From positions 1,426,001 to 1,490,000 of the forward strand of contig OZ244626.1 in assembly GCA_965218495.1 (NCBI GenBank): a stretch of DNA of 64,000 nucleotides, given 5' to 3'. This stretch comes from G965218495 sp965218495. GTDB lineage: Bacteria; Bacteroidota; Rhodothermia; Rhodothermales; Bin80. Of this stretch, positions 18,370 through 26,830 are shown one piece after another. The notes under the pieces are model-generated. The model had not been told where the DNA came from, did no database searches, and was given only the letters and a program-made list of their open reading frames with translations. Within the stretch, counting starts at the first letter, position 1. Every line of letters begins with the position of its first letter. Both the position numbers and the translations under genes were made by a program.

Positions 18370-19006
18370 GCTCCCTCAGAAAAAGGTGAATGTTCTGCGC
18401 GCATGCCTTGGACCCGTTGCAGAATTCAGTCGGCATGGTGCCGGCCACATCAGCCTGAATACGGCCATTCACCACTCCTCTTCAAACCGGCTGAAGGTGC
18501 AGGCCAACTTCACTCGGTCGCTTACAAAGCAGGCGAGACCTTCCTGACAGGAGCAGGCTCCGTCAACTCAGCCTGGGGTCGCAACCAATCTATGTTGCCA
18601 AAGATGATCTCTATGGTTGCGGAAAGCGGCACGTCCGGTATCATTTCGGCAACGAAGCAAGACCAGGCCCAAAAGACAAGCGAAATGAGCGCTATCGCGG
18701 GCTCAAGTTCAGACTGAGTGCCGTGAGCAGCCGCTGCAGCATTTTACCCATACCTGCTTGCACCAGCCACAAAAGCACAATACACAATTTCGGGACGACA
18801 AGCGTTTCCGATTGGGGGTGATGAATGATAGTAGCTTTTGCCGCACAACTACATTTGAAGGTGCCATTTCTTCGGAGGGAGGGCGGCGCGCGGGTAGGGC
18901 CGGCAAGCCCCCACGCTGGAACTGCTTCTTGAAAAGGTCAGCCCAGGAACGGCGAATCAAGGGCACATGCTGCTTCGCTGTCTATTCAGCCTAGTGTCTG
19001 TGGCTG
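18370..19006. other. Intergenic interval, no gene identified
   Basis: No convincing gene. One plus-strand frame around 18590-18720 (DDLYGCGKRHVRYHFG) is protein-like for about 40 residues and might be a remnant, but it has no start and could not be assigned. The 120-codon frame at 18355-18717 in another register has no recognisable feature. Confidence 0.4.
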
Positions 19007-19957
19007 TTACAGATCCGCGGGCCCGTTGTGGCCGGGGCCTCGCCAGCGCTGCCATCCCCTCCCCTGGTGACCGAATTCGTAGGTTCCGGGATGCAAGCAC
19101 TCGGCGAGGATCTCGGCGGACTCCACTACGCGGGGCCCAGGGCGATTGAAATACTGATTGCCATCGGTGATGAACACGCGCCCCTTCCGGACGGCTGATA
19201 GTCGTGTCCACAACGGGCAAGTAGCCAGTGGCGTCATTTCAAGGCACGTGCGTTCGATGTCAAACCCGCATGGCATGACGGCGATCACATCCGGATCTGC
19301 CGCAACAAGCTGATCGATCGAGTGATATCCCGAATGCCTCCCCGCTTCGCCTAGCAGGTCGATGCCTCCAGCCCGGTCCACCAGTTCAGGCACCCAGTAG
19401 CCCGCTATCATTAGTGGGTCGATCCATTCAATGCACGCTATCGAGGGCCGTACGACAAAGGCCCTGGAGCGAGCATGCAACAGCTCGAGCCGGTGCTGAA
19501 GGTGGGACACAAGTACGTCTCCGCGTGCAGGATCACCGAGGGCTGAAGCAACGGTCCGAATATCCGCCCACACGTCCCTAAGCGACATGGGCTCGAGGGA
19601 CACGATCGCAGGCTCCGACTTAACAAGTTCGCAAACAGCTGCCTCGACGTCCTTCAGGCTCACAGCACAGACCTCGCATTGAGTCTGCGTAATAATCACA
19701 CTGGGAGCAAGGCGGTCCAGCACTTCGGAATCCACCTGGTACACAGACAACCCTTCACCGACGATAGCTCGGACCTGCCCGTCAATGGCCGCACTAGAGG
19801 CTTCGACGGCAACGTTTGACGTTGAGCACGTCGGTAACCGGGAAACCGAAGGCGGGTAGTCGCACTCGTGTGACCTGCCGACGAGCTGTGACTCGAATCC
19901 CAGTGCGCAAACGATTTCCGTTGCGCTGGCAATAAGTGACACGATACGATGATTCAT
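19007..19957 (-). CDS. Cobalamin-binding protein (BtuF-like, periplasmic-binding fold, no signal peptide)
   Basis: 316 residues starting at MNHRIVSLIASATEIVCALG, the standard beginning of this family; the open frame extends 66 codons further upstream without family-like sequence. It contains VGRSHECDYPP, the Cys-containing QTQCEVCAVS loop, SLEPMSLRDVW, ACIEWIDPLMIAGYW and DGNQYFNRPGPRVVESAEIL. This is a type III substrate-binding fold. Relatives are annotated as cobalamin-binding proteins but, as here, lack an evident export signal, so a role in B12 transport is a family-level inference. No BtuC/BtuD partner is nearby. It is a lone intact gene in an IS-rich stretch. Confidence 0.85.
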   Translation of the reverse strand: MNHRIVSLIASATEIVCALGFESQLVGRSHECDYPPSVSRLPTCSTSNVAVEASSAAIDGQVRAIVGEGLSVYQVDSEVLDRLAPSVIITQTQCEVCAVSLKDVEAAVCELVKSEPAIVSLEPMSLRDVWADIRTVASALGDPARGDVLVSHLQHRLELLHARSRAFVVRPSIACIEWIDPLMIAGYWVPELVDRAGGIDLLGEAGRHSGYHSIDQLVAADPDVIAVMPCGFDIERTCLEMTPLATCPLWTRLSAVRKGRVFITDGNQYFNRPGPRVVESAEILAECLHPGTYEFGHQGRGWQRWRGPGHNGPADL

Positions 19958-20142
19958 ACACCAAGCGACTCTAGATGGCCAGAAAACCGTGGCCCTGCAA
20001 CAGCATCCATTGAAAACGCCGCCAAAATGCGAAAAGGTCGTGACCATGCCTAAGGGGCACGTTGATAGCCGCATCAAGGCTGCGAGCAAGTATAGGGCAA
20101 CTATGTATCTAAGCGATACTTGTTTGCCGGATTCTCGTAGGA

Positions 20143-20730
20143 ATGGACAAACCAAATCGAGGGCCGGGACGCAGCAATCGCAGGGGTATCAGTAAGGTAC
20201 GGCTGGCCGATATGATCCTGGACGAGGCGGCGGCCGTGCCCTTGTTCGAGGCGGTCGTGTGGCCGGACGGGCGCACGCGCCCGCGGGGCGAGAGCGTGGG
20301 CAAGTACAAGGCTAGTTCGTATCGTTGCCGCACGGTTGGCAAGACATTCGGCGTTCGTACGGACATGGCAGACGAGAGCAACCGCTTGCCACTGAAGAAG
20401 TGGGTATGGGCCCGCTATCTTGAAATGACTTCGCATAAGGGCGTATAAAGCATGAATCTCAACAGGGACCTCGTCGTGTGGCAGCGGACGGCCTGGTTCA
20501 TGTTGAATCTAATCCATGCCGCGTTCGCGCCCATTCCGGCCGCCGCATTTGAGGGGGGACGGTGGAGGTGATCGAAACGCTAATAGGCCGATTGGAATAG
20601 CACGAACACAGGAAGCTCGGTGCTGGACAGGGAGCGGTAGGCAATGCTCCCATAGCGGGACTAAAGGACCATAAGGGGGGGGCAGGTGCGGGCCGAAGGG
20701 TAGCCGCCCACTCGTCAAGCGCCCCAGCAG
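20143..20730 (+). pseudogene. IS1595-family transposase relic (second copy)
   Basis: Starts intact as MDKPNRGPGRSNRRGISK and runs for 101 codons to TAA at 20446-20448. After further frame changes it continues with WQRTAWFMLNLIHAAFAP, AAAFEG and then a part resembling HEHRKLGAGQG and AGLKDHKGG, each matching successive parts of the intact transposase at 33799-32858 (TTAWFMLQRVRAAFAP, HEHRKQKAGRG, AGLKDRASG). The zinc-ribbon cysteines are partly lost. It is closer in sequence to the relic at 16049-16144 than to the intact copy. The right limit is approximate. Confidence 0.85.
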
Positions 20731-20812
20731 GATTCACCAAGTCCAATCCGTTTCCAGGGGTTGCCATTCGGTGTAGCCTGCGCAGATGCATGCGTAGGCC
20801 GCGAGAAGGTCT

Positions 20813-20820
20813 CAGCTAGA
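20813..20820 (+). repeat. Target-site duplication of the IS256-type element (left copy)
   Basis: CAGCTAGA, repeated exactly at 23486-23493 on the other side of the element. An 8-bp duplication fits the IS256 family. Confidence 0.9.
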
Positions 20821-21135
20821 GGGATTGCACATTTTTAAGTTGGGTTTCGGCGGCTTCTGCCGAGATGGGCCCTCAAAGTAGATATCTTTTGGCAATGGAT
20901 TGCGCTTCGGGCCGAGTACGTGGATGCAAATGGGACGGTGCGTGCCAATGTGGGCCTAATTGCGTGCTCACACGCGGCTTTTCGGGCGTAGGCAGGCTCG
21001 TGGAGTGACTTCTCGGGCACGATATCCCGCAGGTATCCTCTGATTGCACGCGTAAGCGGCGATCTTGGCAGGGTGCAACGCCTCAGAGCGTCCAGACAGC
21101 TGCGGGTTTTGCGTTATGCCAGCGTCAGCAGCGCG

Positions 21136-22440
21136 CTACTGCGCGCGGCATCCAGCGCCAGGTGTTGCCTTTGCAGCCCTTTGGGGCTGGCAGACCGAAT
21201 CCCCACTAACCCATCGACCCCCGGAGGTGCTCAGGACCTTGGTCAGCTCCTTCATGTCCTCCCGGCGTATCGGCTTCAGATTCGACTCGTACTGCATGAA
21301 TATCGCCCCGCACCAGCGCTGACGCATCCCCGATGATCCCCAGCGCTTCACGTTCCGTGATCGGTTCGCTATAATGCTGTTGAGGTTCTCGATGATGTTC
21401 GTCGTCTTCAGACTGTCTCTGACAGCCTGGTTCCGCACCCCCAACCGGTGAAGCGTCAGCGTATCCTCCAAACCCTCCTCCAGACTGCGTGCGGCCTTCG
21501 GACACGATCGCTGCAGCGTTTCATGCAGCGACACAAGCGCCGCCCGTGCCTCCTTGTACGTGGGCAGTTCCCATGCCGCCTGAAGCCGACGCTTCATTTG
21601 CGTGGCCGCTGGCTCGCTCTTGATGTGACGCGTCACATTGGTACGCTTGTGCCATTGGCAGCGCTGGAATACGACCGCATCCCCAAACACCGCACTGATC
21701 CCCTTGCGAAGCCCGCGGCTGCCGTCCACCTGTACAAAGAGCTTGTCGGTATGGGTGAAGCCCCGACGCAACAGATCCTGCAACAGCGACTCCACCTGCG
21801 CACTGTTCTCGGTACGGCTTTCCGCAAAGCCCAGGACGACCTTCTCGCCCTCGGTCGTGATGCCCATCGCTACTATCATCTGCATACCAGCCAGATACTT
21901 GCCATCAAGCAGGAGCACCGCAAAGGTGTGCTGATCGAAGCGGCGCGTCTCAAATTCCTTCAGTAGCGCTGCCGTCTGCGTCATGAAGGCGTTGCCTATG
22001 CTGCTGGCACTCAACCCCATACTATCGGTGAAGACTTGGGCCGCCTGCCTGTAATTGCGCCGCGACAGTCCACACAGCAACCTTCTTACCACGCTTTCCC
22101 GGTCCATAAGCCCACGCTCGCGCAAAAGGCGGTACGTTTGCAGAGGACGCTCCCTTCGGGTTCGTACATTCCGCACGCGCGGAACGCGGACCGCAATGCG
22201 CTCCAAACCGACGCGGATGGAACCCGGATTCGTCCCCCAGCGCTGAAAGCCTGTCTTATGGTGCTTCCCACGTGCGCCGCATATGAAGTGGGCCTCGGCC
22301 TCTATGACCCATGTGGCCATCTTGGTAAGAAGATCATCGAGATATCCAAGGCAGCTGGCCAGGCCGATGAAATTCCTTTGCGCAAGCCCGCGAAGGTCCT
22401 CGATGAGTGATTGATCCAGCATAGGGGTATGGGTCATCAT
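21136..22440 (-). CDS. IS256/Mutator-family transposase (catalytically complete)
   Basis: 434 residues. The catalytic triad is readable: Asp179 in LLLDGKYLAG, Asp239 in FVQVDGSRGLRKG and Glu351 in TTNIIENLNSI, with the family's C/H motif QRCQWHKRTNV at 259-269. Its ATG overlaps the stop of the upstream paralogue gene (ATGA at 22437-22440), so translation is probably coupled. The last ~20 residues (after GGRWVSGDS) look like a non-conserved tail. No defects are seen. Confidence 0.95.
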   Translation of the reverse strand: MMTHTPMLDQSLIEDLRGLAQRNFIGLASCLGYLDDLLTKMATWVIEAEAHFICGARGKHHKTGFQRWGTNPGSIRVGLERIAVRVPRVRNVRTRRERPLQTYRLLRERGLMDRESVVRRLLCGLSRRNYRQAAQVFTDSMGLSASSIGNAFMTQTAALLKEFETRRFDQHTFAVLLLDGKYLAGMQMIVAMGITTEGEKVVLGFAESRTENSAQVESLLQDLLRRGFTHTDKLFVQVDGSRGLRKGISAVFGDAVVFQRCQWHKRTNVTRHIKSEPAATQMKRRLQAAWELPTYKEARAALVSLHETLQRSCPKAARSLEEGLEDTLTLHRLGVRNQAVRDSLKTTNIIENLNSIIANRSRNVKRWGSSGMRQRWCGAIFMQYESNLKPIRREDMKELTKVLSTSGGRWVSGDSVCQPQRAAKATPGAGCRAQ

Positions 22441-23405
22441 ACGGCGTTGAGGTTGATGAGAATCTCACGAAGTTGTGGCAGATAGGCCGCATGGGCCACA
22501 CGGCGCAGCTGAGCCTCGTGTTCCAACAGTGCCAGTGCCATCTGTTCGCGTCGCTGGAAAACGGCGCTGGCCGGGGTCTGCAACCTGCGACTGATGGCAT
22601 TCATGAAGCGCATCACGCGCAGCCCTCTGTCGAGCTTGAGCAGCATGCCCGTGCGTTGAATCGTCAGAGATTGCTCCAGGCCCTCCCATAGAACCTTCGC
22701 TGCGGACCGATTGACGCGCGTCAAGTCCTGGTGAATACGGGTGAGTGCGCGTTCAGCTTCCCGGGCATCGAACCCATTCCATGCCTGGCGGAGGCGATTG
22801 CGATACACAGGAACAAGGTCTTCCGGAAGACCACAGGTGACTTGATCCAATAGCGTATTGAGACAGCGCTGTATAGCGACCCTGGGGCCGAACACCTGGC
22901 GCACCGCCGATTGAAGTCCCGTACTGCTGGGCAGCACACAGAGCAGCCCGTCGGCGGCCGAAAGACCACGATCGGACAGCGACTGCACAAAGGACGTAAG
23001 AGCAGAGACGTTCTCAGGGTAGCACGCTACCAGGCCAAGTATGCGGCGATAGCCCGTAATGGTCAAACCCGCTCCAAGAACGATGTTAACGCCGCGTGGG
23101 CACAGCCCGCGCAGCCAGATCGCAACGATCGGGTCGTCTTGCAGACTGCGCGAATGCAACAGCTGCCACGCTTCATTCAACTGCGCCAAGTCCGGCTTTG
23201 TGTCCTGGGCCGCAGCAGAAGCCTTGATCACTGCGGGCGGTGGCACCGGCTGCTGATGCGCTGCCGGAATGGGCCAGTCGGTGGTCAATTGTTGCAGTAT
23301 GTGCGTGCAGAGCTTCATCAGAAGCCGCCGCGAGTCACCGGAGGGATTGATCTGGGCGTCTAAAGGCGCCTCAGTGCTCCCCAAAACAGGCTGGGAGGGG
23401 TTCAT
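22437..23405 (-). CDS. Catalytically dead Mutator-transposase paralogue, first gene of the IS256-type element
   Basis: 322 residues. Residues 121-181 align without gaps with residues 201-261 of the neighbouring transposase (about 21 of 61 identical by eye, including PENVS/TENSA, RGL/RGF, VFG and QRC). Extending the alignment, the first catalytic Asp is Arg99 (WLRGL against LLDGK) and the second is Pro159 (VLPSS against QVDGS). The helix that should hold the Glu reads VMRFMNAIS instead of NIIENLNSI. The CQWHKR motif is also gone. The frame is fully open, which argues for selection rather than decay. It may act as DNA-binding partner, regulator or assembly subunit. The ~90-residue N-terminus is Pro/Ala/Gln-rich and unlike the active protein. 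Confidence 0.85.
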   Translation of the reverse strand: MNPSQPVLGSTEAPLDAQINPSGDSRRLLMKLCTHILQQLTTDWPIPAAHQQPVPPPAVIKASAAAQDTKPDLAQLNEAWQLLHSRSLQDDPIVAIWLRGLCPRGVNIVLGAGLTITGYRRILGLVACYPENVSALTSFVQSLSDRGLSAADGLLCVLPSSTGLQSAVRQVFGPRVAIQRCLNTLLDQVTCGLPEDLVPVYRNRLRQAWNGFDAREAERALTRIHQDLTRVNRSAAKVLWEGLEQSLTIQRTGMLLKLDRGLRVMRFMNAISRRLQTPASAVFQRREQMALALLEHEAQLRRVAHAAYLPQLREILINLNAV

Positions 23406-23493
23406 ATGATGGGAAAGGAATGGTGGAGGCTAGAGTCCACCTCCACAGCAACTCTCCAATTCCCAACTAGAATTTGTGCGATCCCCAGCTAGA

Positions 23494-24267
23494 ACATCGA
23501 ATGCAACTTGAAGTGCTCTGAAAGAGGGATTGCGATTATCCTCCCACTCCATATCGACGGTACCTTGGCAAGTTACCCTTTACCCACGAGGTCTAGCTAT
23601 CGGACTCCGTGCAGGCGCAGACTCTGCGGCCGACGCCATAGAGTCTTTCGGAGCCATGAAGACGCCGCGCAGTAGAGGACACCTGCCCGTCCACACCTGC
23701 AGCGTTTCGCTGGTGAACCGGTCGCATGCTCTTCTCGGCCAGCGAAGCTGACCGCTTGCCATCACTTCGGAGATGAGCATGTAGGACGGAAGCCTACTAC
23801 CCCTTGAATTGCCCCTGATCTCTACCCCTACGAAGAAGTCTACGATTGCTTTGCCGAAACGCACCATTTCCCAGTCCGCAGGCCATTAGCCGCAGGTATG
23901 GCGAGCGACGTCTTGAGCAGAGCCCCGTGACTTCGAACTAATGTCTTGTTCACTGCCTGACCCCAATTGACCGTTTGGTGCTGGGCCCAATGGATAGGAA
24001 AGCGTTGAATGGGTACAACCGAACGGACAGTTGCAATGCTTCGCCTATGGCAAAAAGATTGGCCCAGAGTATGGGGCGGCTGACTGTTAGCTGGCACGCG
24101 AGAGACGCGTGTTCTTGCCCGACGTCCGCAGCCCGGCGCTGAGCCACGCCGGTTGCGCTAGTAAGCCGAATTGTGTGACCATTCCATCCTTGCTGCCTTC
24201 CATGGCCCGAACAAACCGCTCGCGCAACGAATACTCGTCGCTTCTATTTACGTGCTGAAGGTCACGG
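23494..24267. other. Intergenic interval, no gene identified
   Basis: 774 bp with only short random frames on both strands. Nothing recognisable. Confidence 0.5.
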
Positions 24268-24723
24268 TTAGCTGCGCTGGCGACCAATCGCTCCGAGAAT
24301 GTCGGGGGGCTCCCAGTCCGGTGGCTTCATCCACTTGCCATCCGGCCTCGCATACGAGCCCCGCCCAAACTTGCGCAGGTTGGCTTTGTCTACCTCTTCA
24401 AGAACGGGAACGTCGTCGACACCAAACGCAATCAGCGTTCCCATGGTCACTACTGAGATGTCGGCACAGCCATCCACAACGCCCTCAAGATCCGCGTCGC
24501 CAGTGACGCTGCAATGCAGCTGATCGAATTCAAGCACCTTGCCATCTCGTTCCACACTGATGCCAAGGGCAGCAATTGTTTCCAGCGCTTCTTCCAGAAT
24601 AAGCTTCGCCCGCAAGAGACGGGTTGCGCCATCGGGATTCGTGACGGCGCCTGGCGTGTCCTGTCCGGCGAGGCTCATAAACTCCCGGATCCGTTCGTAG
24701 TGAGGCGTGGGCATGGGTCGCAT
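24268..24723 (-). CDS. Phosphoribosyl-ATP pyrophosphohydrolase-like (MazG-superfamily) protein
   Basis: About 151 residues of an all-alpha nucleotide pyrophosphohydrolase type. The conserved helices read LILEEALETIAALG and GVVDGCADISVVTMGTLIAFG, giving the EExxE plus DxxxD metal-binding pattern expected of the PRA-PH/MazG fold, followed by EVDKANLRKFGRGSYARPDGK. The substrate could be a nucleotide triphosphate; it is not the histidine-pathway enzyme as far as can be told, since no his gene is near. Start chosen at ATG 24723 (MRPMPTPHYER), 4 bp after the upstream mannosyltransferase stop; ATG at 24714 is an alternative. Confidence 0.75.
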   Translation of the reverse strand: MRPMPTPHYERIREFMSLAGQDTPGAVTNPDGATRLLRAKLILEEALETIAALGISVERDGKVLEFDQLHCSVTGDADLEGVVDGCADISVVTMGTLIAFGVDDVPVLEEVDKANLRKFGRGSYARPDGKWMKPPDWEPPDILGAIGRQRS

Positions 24724-24727
24724 CAGG

Positions 24728-25864
24728 CTAACGAGAATTCGTGGACTCCAGCAGGGCGTCGTACGCTTCAACGTGCGTTGCCCAATCTAACCTCGACAGC
24801 ATGGATCGCAGGACTACGCCGGGTAGTGGGCGCTCGTTGCCCTTTAGGAGATCTGACATAGTGCCAAACAGTTCGTTATGGTCATCGTAGAGGACCGGTG
24901 CGTGCAGCAGCGGGCGATGGTACGAGTCGGGAATCAACTCGGGATAGCTAAGCTTGTTGGGCAGCACCGGATGGCAACCACAGTATATCGCCTCCATTAC
25001 GGCAATGCCGAAGAACTCATGAATTGCCGTCGAAACCACGATGTCAGCCCGGTGAAGCAGCTTGCTATACTCTTCAAAGTCCTCCGCATACCCGTAGTGA
25101 AGAATCCGCTCTGCGTAACGCTCAAACGCCTGCTCAAACTCGTACGGCTGCTCCTCGAAGTGCTTCCCGGCCAGGATCAATCGGAACCCGTGCCCGGAGT
25201 CATCCAACCGGCTCATCAGTCTGAAGAATGCTTCCGGATTCTTGTCGTATTCCCATCGCTGGTTCCAAAGCACAATTGGGGCCGAATCCGGGTCCATAGA
25301 AAAGCCTTCGTCCTCCGTCAAATACGCGTCATGGGACTTTAGGTGCATCCCCAGGTGGATGACGGAGCTCTTCTCTCTGATTTCGGCGACTGTGTGCAGG
25401 TGCGTATAGTCAGGAAACGCTTTCAGCAGGCCCGGCAACGCCCGCATGAACTCCTCGTAATGAAACGCCGAATTAAAAACAATGCGATCCGCCGCCAAAC
25501 ACGAGAGATAGTTGATGTAGGCGTAGGCCAAGTCCCGATTCTCCGTCTCCGGAATCGGATACGTGAGCTGGTTCTCATGGAGATAGTATACCAGCGGGAC
25601 CCGCTCCAAACGGCCGCGCGTGAGTGCCAGAAACGCAGGAACGTTGACCATGCTGGACGCGAATATGATATCCGGCTCGAATCCTCCATTGATGGCCTGT
25701 ACAGCTTTGCGCGCAATAGTCACGGCACCGCCATGCATGCGCCACTTCCAAAAGCGGGCAGGCATCGTGACCCGCTGAATAGTGTGACGGCTATGCCGCG
25801 CAAGACCGTCCAGGAAGTTTCGGTGCGAACCCCCGTACCAGGGTTCGAGCGCAAGCACGTTCAT
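24728..25864 (-). CDS. tRNA-queuosine alpha-mannosyltransferase (QTMAN/DUF3524 type, GT4)
   Basis: 378 residues. The N-terminus MNVLALEPWYGGSHRNFLDG followed by MPARFWKWRMHGGA is the hallmark of the DUF3524/GTDC1 family, whose animal member transfers mannose to queuosine in the anticodon of tRNA-Asp. The C-terminal half is a GT-B glycosyltransferase family 4 domain: WNQRWEYDKNPEAFF, LAGKHFEEQP, HYGYAEDFEEYSKLL and the nucleotide-sugar site STAIHEFFGIAVMEAIYCGC. Cytoplasmic. No queuosine biosynthesis gene is in the window. The bacterial substrate is inferred from family resemblance. Confidence 0.85.
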   Translation of the reverse strand: MNVLALEPWYGGSHRNFLDGLARHSRHTIQRVTMPARFWKWRMHGGAVTIARKAVQAINGGFEPDIIFASSMVNVPAFLALTRGRLERVPLVYYLHENQLTYPIPETENRDLAYAYINYLSCLAADRIVFNSAFHYEEFMRALPGLLKAFPDYTHLHTVAEIREKSSVIHLGMHLKSHDAYLTEDEGFSMDPDSAPIVLWNQRWEYDKNPEAFFRLMSRLDDSGHGFRLILAGKHFEEQPYEFEQAFERYAERILHYGYAEDFEEYSKLLHRADIVVSTAIHEFFGIAVMEAIYCGCHPVLPNKLSYPELIPDSYHRPLLHAPVLYDDHNELFGTMSDLLKGNERPLPGVVLRSMLSRLDWATHVEAYDALLESTNSR

Positions 25865-25886
25865 ACTGTCGGTGGGTGCAAGTGCG

Positions 25887-26153
25887 CTATCGCTTGGAAG
25901 ATGGGCTGAGCGCTTCCAGAATCGCGGCTTCCTCTGAATCGGTGATCGGGCGCACGATGGCTAGGTCACGGGTCTGCAGCAAATCCCGCAGCGTGGAATC
26001 CATGACTTCTTCCGACGTGATTGGAGTGGACTCTCCAGGCCCGAGGACCAGCGTACGAGTCTTTAGCGCAACGGAACGGGGGAAGGTATCCGCGTTCTTG
26101 ATGACCATCCCTTTGCGCTTGCGATGCATGAGCTGAGGCGTTTTTGTGACCAC
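25887..26153 (-). CDS. Small conserved-looking hypothetical protein
   Basis: Up to 88 residues, 22 bp upstream of the mannosyltransferase and in the same direction. The sequence (TLVLGPGESTPITSEEV, RDLLQTRDLAIVRPITDSEE) is protein-like, with balanced acidic and hydrophobic residues and an open frame, but no family was recognised. ATG codons at 26153, 26129 and 26108 are all possible and none has a clear ribosome-binding site. It could be the leading cistron of the mannosyltransferase/pyrophosphohydrolase operon. Confidence 0.5.
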   Translation of the reverse strand: MVTKTPQLMHRKRKGMVIKNADTFPRSVALKTRTLVLGPGESTPITSEEVMDSTLRDLLQTRDLAIVRPITDSEEAAILEALSPSSKR

Positions 26154-26200
26154 ACTGCAACATAATACGAGTTCTGGCGGGATTTCGATACAGCCTACCC

Positions 26201-26830
26201 TCAGCAGGCGTAGTCCTCAACACAGATCACTGTGTCCGCCCCACTGTAGTCCTCGGCTACGTTGGAAGCGATCACTACAACGCTGCCGCGCGCTTTGGCA
26301 TCCGCGACCACATTGGCACACAGCGCCTGCCCATGGGAATCCAAATTTGCCGATGGCTCATCAAGGATCAACACGGGCGGCGAAGCCAATATGGCTACAG
26401 CGATCTTTATGCGCTGTTTCATGCCCGAGGAAAACGTGTACACGCGCTCGTGTGCGCGCGGCGCAAGTCGTACGGTTTCCAGGACTTTGCTGATTTCCCC
26501 ATCGGCTTGCGACAGGCCGCGGACGCGCGCTACGAATTCCAGGTTCTCCCTAGCCGTAAGATCATCGTATAAATTGACATACGGCGATATGCACCCCACC
26601 CGGAGGGGATGGTCCTCCCGTGGCACTCTTTTGCCGTCTACGTGCAGCGTCACTGTTCCTGCCGTTGACCGAAGCACGCCGGCCAGGATCTTCAGGAGCG
26701 TGGACTTGCCGCTTCCATTCGCGCCAGTGACCGCCAGCACGTCTCCCCCATCTACGCGCAGCGCCATCTTTCGAAACAGCACGCGCCGCCCGAAGCGGTG
26801 GCCCAGGCGCATAGTTTCCAAAGAGTTCAT
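26201..26830 (-). CDS. ABC transporter ATP-binding protein (CcmA-like size)
   Basis: 209 residues with Walker A TGANGSGKSTLLKIL (about residues 36-50), signature FSSGMKQRIKIAVAILA, Walker B VLILDEPSANLD and a degenerate H-loop (IASNVAED in place of the usual His). Length and spacing resemble CcmA, the ATPase of the haem exporter for cytochrome c maturation, but no ccmB/ccmC gene is adjacent, so the exported substrate is unknown. The ATG at 26830 overlaps the GH53 stop (ATGA), giving translational coupling to an unrelated secreted enzyme. The 42 codons open upstream of this ATG lie inside the GH53 gene and are not used. Confidence 0.8.
   Translation of the reverse strand: MNSLETMRLGHRFGRRVLFRKMALRVDGGDVLAVTGANGSGKSTLLKILAGVLRSTAGTVTLHVDGKRVPREDHPLRVGCISPYVNLYDDLTARENLEFVARVRGLSQADGEISKVLETVRLAPRAHERVYTFSSGMKQRIKIAVAILASPPVLILDEPSANLDSHGQALCANVVADAKARGSVVVIASNVAEDYSGADTVICVEDYAC

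Larger units (their letters stand above)
20821..23485. mobile_element. Two-gene IS256/Mutator-type insertion sequence (2665 bp)
   Basis: Left end GGGATTGCACATTTTTAAGT, right end read inward GGGATCGCACAAATTCTAGT, with identity continuing into TGGG. The element is bounded by an exact 8-bp duplication CAGCTAGA. It is about twice the usual size for the family because it carries two genes read from right to left, a 322-residue transposase-like protein first and the complete transposase second, joined by a 4-base overlap. The 315 bp between the transposase stop and the left end are non-coding. Both genes lie inside the inverted repeats and duplication, so they move as one unit. Confidence 0.92.

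Noticed and set aside
21448..21966. 172-codon plus-strand ORF inside the IS256-type element
   Set aside because: Antisense to the transposase, with no independent features.
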